This document shows positions 1 to 3,923 of a stretch of DNA of 5,135 bases, piece by piece. How positions within the stretch are numbered: the stretch's first letter is position 1; the number at the start of each line of letters is the position of its first letter. The DNA lies in NCBI GenBank assembly GCA_031280325.1, contig JAITGW010000149.1:1-5135 (forward strand), read 5' to 3'. Source of the stretch: Oscillospiraceae bacterium (GTDB taxonomy: Bacteria; Bacillota; Clostridia; Oscillospirales; Oscillospiraceae). The notes under the pieces are model-generated. The model was not told where the DNA came from. It did not search any database and saw only the letters and a list, made by a program, of their open reading frames with translations. A program made the position numbers and the translations under genes.

Positions 1-857
1 GACAGCGCCGGCTTGAGGATATTCGCGGCGCTCATACTGCCCTCGGCGTCGCCAGCGCCGACGAGATTGTGCACCTCGTCAATGACGAGAATGACGTTCC
101 CGGCTTCTTTAACCTCTTCGATAAGTCCCTTCATGCGCGACTCAAACTGACCGCGAAACTGCGTTCCCGCGACGAGCGCCGTAAGGTCGAGCATGTGGAC
201 TTCCTTGCTGCGAAGCTTGAACGGAACGTTGCCGGCGGCGATAAGGGAGGCAAGCCCCTCCGCAATTGCCGTTTTACCGACGCCAGGCTCTCCGATGAGG
301 CAGGGATTGTTCTTTTGGCGGCGGTTGAGGATCTGCACGACACGCTCAAGCTCGCTCTCGCGCCCGATCATGCGGTCGAGCTTCCCTTCGCGCGCGCGCG
401 CCGTTAGCGACAGGCTGTAATTATCGAGATAGCGACGCTTTTTGCCGCCAGATTCACCTCTGCCGTCGCCTCCGCGTCCGTCGCGCCAGGGCTGCGGAAT
501 AAATTCGCCGCGCGGAGTCGGAATACCGCCGCCGTTATTTTGCGGCATATTTTCCGGCGGAGGAGAAAAGAGCCGGTTGAGGAACGGAAACGTCGCCGTT
601 TTGCCCTCGTCCTCGTCGGGGGGCATTTCGTCCGGAGAGGGCATGTTTCCGAGCATTTCGGTCATCTCCTCCGACAGGGTGTCCATATCCTCATCGGAAA
701 GACCCATGCCGCGTATCGTATCCTCGATGGGCTTGATATTCATGTCCCGGGCGCACTTGAGGCACAGACCCTCATCGCTTATTACCCCGTTTACGTTTTT
801 GCGAAGAAATATGATCGCCACATTCTTGCCGCATTTGGTGCAAATTGTCGGACGCAT
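1..857 (-). CDS. clpE: ClpE-like AAA+ Clp protease ATP-binding subunit, N-terminal part (cut by left window edge)
   Basis: Hsp100 unfoldase expected to feed substrates to ClpP in the cytoplasm. The 285 visible codons show a C4 zinc finger (C6-x2-C9 and C32-x2-C35), an acidic Met/Pro-rich linker (about 45-105), a Gly/Arg-rich linker (about 106-142), then the first AAA+ domain. That domain begins with the ClpC-like signature [12 protein letters not shown] (156-167). Walker A is GEPGVGKT (189-196), the pore loop is GTQFRGQFE (231-239) with Phe as the aromatic residue, and Walker B is [11 protein letters not shown] (255-265). There is no double Clp_N repeat, and a zinc finger in its place is the ClpE arrangement. 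The middle region and second AAA+ domain lie outside the window, so ClpE is inferred from the N-terminus only. ATG start at 857 follows AGGAGGT (873-867) with a 9-base spacer. The gene sits 29 bases after the phosphatidyltransferase gene, so it is probably cotranscribed. I see no CtsR-type operator. Confidence 0.9.
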   Translation of the reverse strand, partial: MRPTICTKCGKNVAIIFLRKNVNGVISDEGLCLKCARDMNIKPIEDTIRGMGLSDEDMDTLSEEMTEMLGNMPSPDEMPPDEDEGKTATFPFLNRLFSPPPENMPQNNGGGIPTPRGEFIPQPWRDGRGGDGRGESGGKKRRYLDNYSLSLTARAREGKLDRMIGRESELERVVQILNRRQKNNPCLIGEPGVGKTAIAEGLASLIAAGNVPFKLRSKEVHMLDLTALVAGTQFRGQFESRMKGLIEEVKEAGNVILVIDEVHNLVGAGDAEGSMSAANILKPAL

Positions 858-866
858 TCGCGTTTT

Positions 867-873
867 ACCTCCT
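867..873 (-). promoter_or_regulatory. Ribosome binding site of clpE-like gene
   Basis: On the minus strand the sequence reads AGGAGGT, a near-perfect Shine-Dalgarno, 9 bases before the ATG at 857. It lies in the 29-base gap after the upstream stop codon. This fixes the start so that the first zinc-finger cysteine is residue 6. Confidence 0.85.
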
Positions 874-886
874 ATGTTGGCTTTAC

Positions 887-1429
887 TCAGCCGGCGTTTG
901 AGCGGCGTTTGATGACCGCTGTAAATGTCAATATATAGCTCCCGAGCGCCATGAGCATAAGCGCGATCGCAACGCCGATCATGAGTGCCGCCGTGCTGCC
1001 CGGGATAGCGGGAAAGAGCATAAGCGTCGCGCACACGAGGAAAAACACGACTGTACTCGTCTTTCCGAGGATGTTTGACGGCGGAATGTCCGATTTCACT
1101 TTTCGGTGAATCACAAGACCGCCGATACCCATAAGCGCTTCTTTAATTCCGGCTGTGATCAGCGCCCACAGCGGAATGACGCCGTCGATTGTGATGCACG
1201 TAAGCACGGAGACCATCATAAGCTTGTCGCCAAGCGGGTCAAGAATTTTGCCTAGGTTACTCGTCAGCTTGAATTTCCGCGCGATATACCCGTCGAGAAA
1301 GTCCGTGAAAGACGCGAGCGCGTAAACCGCGAGCGCGTATACCTTAACGGCGTGAGAATCGAGAAAATACGCCGCGTAGAACACCGGGACAAGGCAGATG
1401 CGGAAAGCTGACAGAAGGTTTGGGATCAT
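887..1429 (-). CDS. pgsA: CDP-alcohol phosphatidyltransferase, PgsA-like (phosphatidylglycerophosphate synthase)
   Basis: 180-residue integral membrane enzyme; the family transfers a phosphatidyl group from CDP-diacylglycerol to an alcohol, here most likely glycerol-3-phosphate, giving phosphatidylglycerophosphate. The complete catalytic motif D-x2-D-G-x2-A-R-x8-G-x3-D-x3-D is present: D43, D46, G47, A50, R51, G60, D64 and D68, the aspartates that bind the metal and CDP. The N-terminus ([10 protein letters not shown], 2-11) and total length fit PgsA. Hydrophobic segments lie near 11-23, 28-41, 70-92, 95-107, 125-142 and 145-170. After the third hydrophobic region the sequence has Lys-Glu (96-97) where I recall Arg-Glu in classical PgsA, so it may be a clostridial paralogue using another alcohol; the family is certain, the exact substrate is not. 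ATG at 1429 follows AAGGAGT (1442-1436) with a 6-base spacer. It lies between cvpA and the clpE-like gene on the same strand. Confidence 0.9.
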   Translation of the reverse strand: MIPNLLSAFRICLVPVFYAAYFLDSHAVKVYALAVYALASFTDFLDGYIARKFKLTSNLGKILDPLGDKLMMVSVLTCITIDGVIPLWALITAGIKEALMGIGGLVIHRKVKSDIPPSNILGKTSTVVFFLVCATLMLFPAIPGSTAALMIGVAIALMLMALGSYILTFTAVIKRRSNAG

Positions 1430-1435
1430 TGATTT

Positions 1436-1442
1436 ACTCCTT
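1436..1442 (-). promoter_or_regulatory. Ribosome binding site of pgsA-like gene
   Basis: The minus strand reads AAGGAGT, then 6 bases, then the ATG at 1429. This is a strong Shine-Dalgarno at normal spacing and supports the chosen start. Confidence 0.85.
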
Positions 1443-1452
1443 ATGAATTAGG

Positions 1453-1503
1453 CGGCTGTGATGCAGGCAGCCGTGATATCGCTGCGGCAGATACTTCTGC
1501 GCC
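1453..1503 (-). other. Two small inverted repeats in the cvpA-pgsA gap
   Basis: The 109-base gap between the cvpA-family stop and the pgsA-like ATG holds two possible RNA hairpins. One pairs 1453-1458 with 1468-1473 (CGGCTG/CAGCCG, 6 bp, 9-base loop). The other pairs 1487-1491 with 1496-1500 (GCAGA/TCTGC, 5 bp, 4-base loop), extendable past one bulge. Neither is followed by a U-run, so they are not intrinsic terminators. They could influence RNA stability or may be chance in GC-rich sequence. Confidence 0.3.
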
Positions 1504-1538
1504 GTCTGAGACACGCGACGCCGCGGCCGAGCGGGTTA

Positions 1539-2255
1539 TTATATGCCAAGAGCGTTCGCGATGGGATTGTTCTGTATAATATATTCCAGCAGTCTTGTCT
1601 TTTCAACCGTTCCGGCCGTGAGGAATCCGAGATAGCGCAGCAGCAGCGCGATGAAAAAGATCACAATAAGCCCGCGCCCAAGCCCGAACACACATCCGGC
1701 GACGCTGTCAGCAAGCTTCAGCCCAGGGATTGCGAAAACGAGATTAATGAGATTGCCCAACACGGCAAAGACGATTGCGCAGAGGATAAACGCCACGGCA
1801 AACACCAGTATATACGCGATTATACCGCAGAGCTTGTCGGTTATTACAGCAGAAAGCACGTAGCCGACGGAATCCGTTTCGTCCGATATTTCTCCGGCAA
1901 GGCGCTCGGCAGCGCTTGTCACAATGCCAAGCTTCCCTAAAACGCCCGCGGTAACGGCGTATGTACCGCTGGGCGGAATCTCATCACCGGAGGCGGACGG
2001 ATCCGTACCGGAGTCGTCAGATCCGCTCGGGTGCAGGACGTTTTGCATCGTACTTTCGACAATTCCGCCGACAAAGGGCTTTAACATATCGTCAAACGTG
2101 TGCGAATACGCGCTTGCCGCGGTGTTTGCGATAACAATCGAGAGCAGCAGCGCCAAAAGCCCGCACACCCCACGTATAAGTCCGTTGCGCCAGCCCCGGT
2201 ATATGCAAAGCGCAAGAATAAATATAAGCACGGCGTCGATAATCAATCCCGGCAA
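1539..2255 (-). CDS. CvpA-family membrane protein (colicin V production protein family)
   Basis: 238-residue membrane protein resembling the CvpA family: a hydrophobic start followed by a short basic turn and a second helix (DAVLIFILALCIYRGWRNG, 7-25, is typical). Predicted membrane segments are about 4-19, 26-46, 142-165 and 183-207. Between the second and third lies a polar region (about 50-130) with a Ser/Asp/Gly/Pro-rich stretch at 76-97 that looks disordered and is probably exposed. The family's molecular role is poorly defined; envelope homeostasis or colicin secretion is reported for relatives, and nothing here narrows it. The start is TTG at 2255, not ATG: AGGGAGG (2270-2264) sits 8 bases upstream, an in-frame stop lies just beyond it, and the first membrane helix would be lost with any later start. 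It is 45 bases after the DUF5711-like gene and 109 before the pgsA-like gene. Confidence 0.85.
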   Translation of the reverse strand: MPGLIIDAVLIFILALCIYRGWRNGLIRGVCGLLALLLSIVIANTAASAYSHTFDDMLKPFVGGIVESTMQNVLHPSGSDDSGTDPSASGDEIPPSGTYAVTAGVLGKLGIVTSAAERLAGEISDETDSVGYVLSAVITDKLCGIIAYILVFAVAFILCAIVFAVLGNLINLVFAIPGLKLADSVAGCVFGLGRGLIVIFFIALLLRYLGFLTAGTVEKTRLLEYIIQNNPIANALGI

Positions 2256-2263
2256 ACGCGCAT

Positions 2264-2270
2264 CCTCCCT
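2264..2270 (-). promoter_or_regulatory. Ribosome binding site that sets a TTG start for the cvpA-family gene
   Basis: AGGGAGG on the minus strand lies 8 bases before TTG at 2255. An ATG touches the Shine-Dalgarno (2263-2261), but it is too close and opens only a six-codon frame ending in TGA. TTG is therefore the supported start. Confidence 0.75.
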
Positions 2271-2284
2271 TACTCAAAATTCAA

Positions 2285-2299
2285 ATCCGCGTCGCGGAT
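2285..2299 (-). other. Perfect inverted repeat between the DUF5711-like gene and cvpA
   Basis: ATCCGCG-T-CGCGGAT is a 7-bp inverted repeat about one base, which in RNA gives a 6-bp stem with a GAC triloop. It begins two bases after the upstream stop codon. In the leftward transcript it is followed by UUGAAUUUU, an interrupted U-tract, so it could act as a weak attenuator or an mRNA processing or stability element between the first and second genes. The stem is short for an efficient intrinsic terminator. Confidence 0.4.
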
Positions 2300-2300
2300 C

Positions 2301-3431
2301 CTAAATTCCGTATCTTCGGCCGCCGCGCGGTCCCGCGGCGATGACCCGGTTCCCGCCGGCGCACCACGCGTCGGCGTATACCTCGGCGTCCCCGTACATA
2401 TCAAGCTCCCGAAGGTTCGAGCCGAACAGGCGCGCCCCATCAAGCCGAAGTAAAACGATCCCGCCGTTCGAGGCGCGCAGTGAAACAAACTGCGCATAGG
2501 GAAGCGGTATCCTCTCGCTCTGCCCGCGAGGCGTTACGCGGACGAGCGCGCAGTCGTTGCCCGATTCGACGTACAGTATGATGCAGTCTGCGCCGTCGGA
2601 CGTAAATGCGCGGAGCGTATCCCCGCCGAGCGCGTATATCTCGCGGCGGGACATATCCCGTCCGAGCGCGTATACCGCGGCGCGCGTCCTGTATATAAGC
2701 GTTCCATCGCGGATATAGTCAAGCTCCAAAACCATCTCTCCGTCCGTCCTCACTTCACCGATAGGCTCGGTCGAGTCGAGCCGCAGAAGAACTATCCGTC
2801 CGCCATCCGCGCCCATTTCCAGAACGGCAAGGTTTTTCCCGTCGTCCGATACGTCAGCCGCGAGGGTATAATAGCCTCCCGAGTACCACTCGTATATGAG
2901 CGCCAGCTCCCCTCCGGATCTGCGGTAACATCGGATGACGCCGCGGTGATCCCCGCTTTGCAGCTGCGCCACAGCGATAACGCCGCCGCCGATACTCGCG
3001 GAGACGATTTCTCCGGAGGTCTCAAGCCGGGCTGTCACGCCGCTTTTTTCCACGCAGAAAAGCTGCTTGCCGCCGACACTGTAGACAAGCGCGACGCTGC
3101 CGTCTGCTCTTGCGGCGGGGGCTCGCAACGAGATCAGCTCCCGCGTTTTTTCGTTTCCGAAAGAATCGTGCGTTGCGATTCCCATGCTTCCGGCGGAAAC
3201 GAAGCCGGACTCAAGCGGGGCGAACGCCTCGTCATATCCGCCTGGCAGCGCGAATTCGCGCTCGTCGCGGCCGATTATGGCAAGAAAGGCGCGCCGCGCG
3301 CCGGTCGGCGAAATCTCTCCGCCGAAAACCCATGCGGCGACGGACAAAACAACCAAAACCGCGGCAACAACCGCGGTGACGGCAACGGCGCCGCCCCTCC
3401 GTTTACCCTTTTCGCGTCCTCTCAGCTTCAT
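2301..3431 (-). CDS. DUF5711-like membrane-anchored beta-propeller protein
   Basis: 376-residue protein with a basic N-terminus (KLRGREKGKRRGG, 2-14), one hydrophobic segment (about 15-37) acting as a signal anchor, and a long exported domain made of short beta-strand blocks. Recurrent pieces such as SDDGKNLAVLEM, GRIVLLRLDS, GTLIYRTRAAVYAL and GGIVLLRLDG resemble blades of a WD40-like propeller. The length, anchor and position beside CvpA match the clostridial DUF5711 family as I recall it; no enzymatic motif is visible and the function is unknown. ATG at 3431 is essentially forced: an in-frame TAA lies at 3437-3435, two codons upstream, and no ATG, or GTG/TTG with a ribosome binding site, occurs before the membrane segment. 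No Shine-Dalgarno precedes the ATG, and a promoter -10 lies 9 bases upstream. It is the first gene of the leftward operon. Confidence 0.8.
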   Translation of the reverse strand: MKLRGREKGKRRGGAVAVTAVVAAVLVVLSVAAWVFGGEISPTGARRAFLAIIGRDEREFALPGGYDEAFAPLESGFVSAGSMGIATHDSFGNEKTRELISLRAPAARADGSVALVYSVGGKQLFCVEKSGVTARLETSGEIVSASIGGGVIAVAQLQSGDHRGVIRCYRRSGGELALIYEWYSGGYYTLAADVSDDGKNLAVLEMGADGGRIVLLRLDSTEPIGEVRTDGEMVLELDYIRDGTLIYRTRAAVYALGRDMSRREIYALGGDTLRAFTSDGADCIILYVESGNDCALVRVTPRGQSERIPLPYAQFVSLRASNGGIVLLRLDGARLFGSNLRELDMYGDAEVYADAWCAGGNRVIAAGPRGGRRYGI

Positions 3432-3440
3432 ATCTTAGCA

Positions 3441-3449
3441 AGTATAACA
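3441..3449 (-). promoter_or_regulatory. Extended -10 promoter of the leftward operon (DUF5711-cvpA-pgsA-clpE)
   Basis: The minus strand reads TGTTATACT: an extended -10 (TG, one base, TATACT). No good -35 hexamer is seen at 16-18 bases, which extended -10 promoters tolerate. Transcription should begin near 3434-3433, only 2-3 bases before the ATG at 3431, predicting a nearly leaderless mRNA. A longer transcript from further upstream cannot be excluded. Confidence 0.6.
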
Positions 3450-3521
3450 TCTTTCGGTTGAAAAAGATACTTAAATTTTTGTTAAAATTTCGCGTTTTTT
3501 TTGCAGAAAGCAGGTCGAATT

Positions 3522-3531
3522 CAAAATTTTG
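3522..3531. repeat. Palindrome CAAAATTTTG, left copy
   Basis: A 10-bp perfect palindrome, repeated exactly at 3709-3718. With the following CTTGT (3535-3539) it forms an imperfect inverted pair with the right copy, where the inward-reading strand gives CAAAATTTTG then, after one base, CTTGT. It could be a protein binding site, bent DNA or an element end. Confidence 0.5.
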
Positions 3532-3619
3532 GGTGCTTGTAAGGATTTAACGCCGCGCGCTGCGTTTTCCCAAGGACTGACGCCTGAAGCGGCGGAGGCG
3601 CTCCCGGAGATGCGCTTTT

Positions 3620-3647
3620 GCGGCTGCTCCGGCGCGCGGCTGCTCCG
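3620..3647. repeat. Tandem duplication of GCGGCTGCTCCG (16-base period)
   Basis: GCGGCTGCTCCG occurs at 3620-3631 and again at 3636-3647, separated by four bases. The second copy forms much of the hairpin described at 3630-3654. Copies and spacing were read directly from the sequence. Confidence 0.8.
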
Positions 3648-3654
3648 CGCGCCG
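3630..3654. repeat. Strong GC hairpin, 10-bp perfect stem, 5-base loop
   Basis: CGGCGCGCGG (3630-3639), loop CTGCT (3640-3644), CCGCGCGCCG (3645-3654): a perfect, all G/C stem. No T-run follows on either strand, so it is not a canonical intrinsic terminator. It lies upstream of both promoters and so would not be part of either transcript as predicted. Possible roles are a REP-like dispersed repeat, a cruciform-forming insulator, or a relic of an inserted element. Confidence 0.8.
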
Positions 3655-3707
3655 ACGTCAAATAAGCGCCGCGGGATATAAATAAAAAGCAAAATCCGCC
3701 GCACAAG

Positions 3708-3719
3708 GCAAAATTTTGC
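3708..3719. repeat. 12-bp palindrome GCAAAATTTTGC abutting the rpoB -35 box
   Basis: A perfect 12-bp palindrome ending one base before the TTGACA at 3720, containing the right copy of CAAAATTTTG. The position suits an operator or A/T-rich upstream element contacting RNA polymerase alpha subunits. Which of these applies cannot be read from sequence. Confidence 0.55.
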
Positions 3720-3748
3720 TTGACAATCGCTTGGGGATGCGATACAAT
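3720..3748 (+). promoter_or_regulatory. Main sigma-A (sigma-70 type) promoter of rpoB
   Basis: TTGACA (3720-3725, exact consensus), 17-base spacer, TACAAT (3743-3748, one mismatch). Expected start of transcription is near 3755, giving an rpoB leader of about 169 bases. This is the best promoter in the window and shows that rpoB can be transcribed without an upstream ribosomal protein operon. Confidence 0.88.
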
Positions 3749-3835
3749 TAAGCGCTTATTCTCTCAAAAAGAGGAAACCAACCCACCATATCAATTTATT
3801 ATTATTCTAGCACATGATGCGCAAGCCGTCAACAG

Positions 3836-3867
3836 CTCCGGAGAAATTCTGACAACGCGCCCCGGAG
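3836..3867 (+). other. Inverted repeat in the rpoB leader
   Basis: CTCCGG (3836-3841) pairs with CCGGAG (3862-3867) across a 20-base loop, with one more G-U pair outside (3835/3868). A smaller stem TCGC/GCGA (3870-3873 with 3879-3882) follows. There is no U-run, so a terminator is not supported; leader folding that affects rpoB translation or decay is possible. Confidence 0.3.
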
Positions 3868-3885
3868 TGTCGCGATCGGCGAGTG

Positions 3886-3894
3886 TGTTATACA
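3886..3894 (+). promoter_or_regulatory. Possible second rpoB promoter (extended -10)
   Basis: TGTTATACA is an extended -10 of the same form as the leftward promoter; both share TGTTATAC. Initiation would be near 3901, leaving a short leader that still includes the Shine-Dalgarno at 3910-3915. No matching -35 is seen, and A/T-rich sequence before start codons produces such matches by chance. Confidence 0.35.
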
Positions 3895-3909
3895 TTATAA
3901 AATAAACAT

Positions 3910-3915
3910 AAGGAG
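3910..3915 (+). promoter_or_regulatory. Ribosome binding site that sets the GTG start of rpoB
   Basis: AAGGAG lies 8 bases before GTG at 3924. The resulting N-terminus aligns with the start region of other RpoB proteins. The next in-frame ATG (residue 24) would delete conserved sequence. Confidence 0.85.
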
Positions 3916-3923
3916 TGACGCTC

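Larger units (their letters stand above)
3432..3923. other. Divergent intergenic region between the DUF5711-like gene and rpoB
   Basis: About 490 bases with no credible gene. From left to right it holds the leftward promoter, an A/T-rich tract (about 3461-3535), a GC-rich block (about 3550-3675) with a tandem repeat and strong hairpin, an A/T-rich stretch (3676-3720) ending in a palindrome, the main rpoB promoter, and a leader of roughly 170 bases. Short open frames here (3471-3704 minus, 3720-3905 plus) have no ribosome binding site and no protein-like composition. Confidence 0.75.

Noticed and set aside
442..938. Two plus-strand open frames opposite the clpE-like gene
   Set aside because: They are antisense to a clear zinc-finger AAA+ gene and show no protein family features.
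1458..1940. 160-residue plus-strand open frame opposite the cvpA-family gene
   Set aside because: It is a charged low-information translation opposite a gene with good membrane topology and a ribosome binding site.
2946..3461. 171-residue plus-strand open frame opposite the DUF5711-like gene
   Set aside because: Its composition is that of a reverse-frame shadow (Arg/Gly/Ala/His-rich) with no motif, and it runs across the leftward promoter.
3512..3519. AGGTCGAA as a CtsR half site
   Set aside because: CtsR operators need two tandem heptads; only one imperfect match is present and it is not near the clpE-like gene.
3630..3654. Intrinsic terminator at the strong hairpin
   Set aside because: No T-run follows on either strand, and the flanking genes are transcribed away from it.
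3671..3699. GCGGGAT/ATCCGC inverted repeat around the A/T-rich stretch
   Set aside because: Needs a bulge and a loop of 16 bases; likely chance.
3471..3704. Short minus-strand open frames in the intergenic region
   Set aside because: No ribosome binding site, and their translation comes from the hairpin and tandem repeat block; noncoding is more likely.
3814..3852. 12-codon frame in the rpoB leader (starts MMRKPS) as a possible leader peptide
   Set aside because: No Shine-Dalgarno upstream, no run of regulatory codons, and no terminator/antiterminator pair for it to control.
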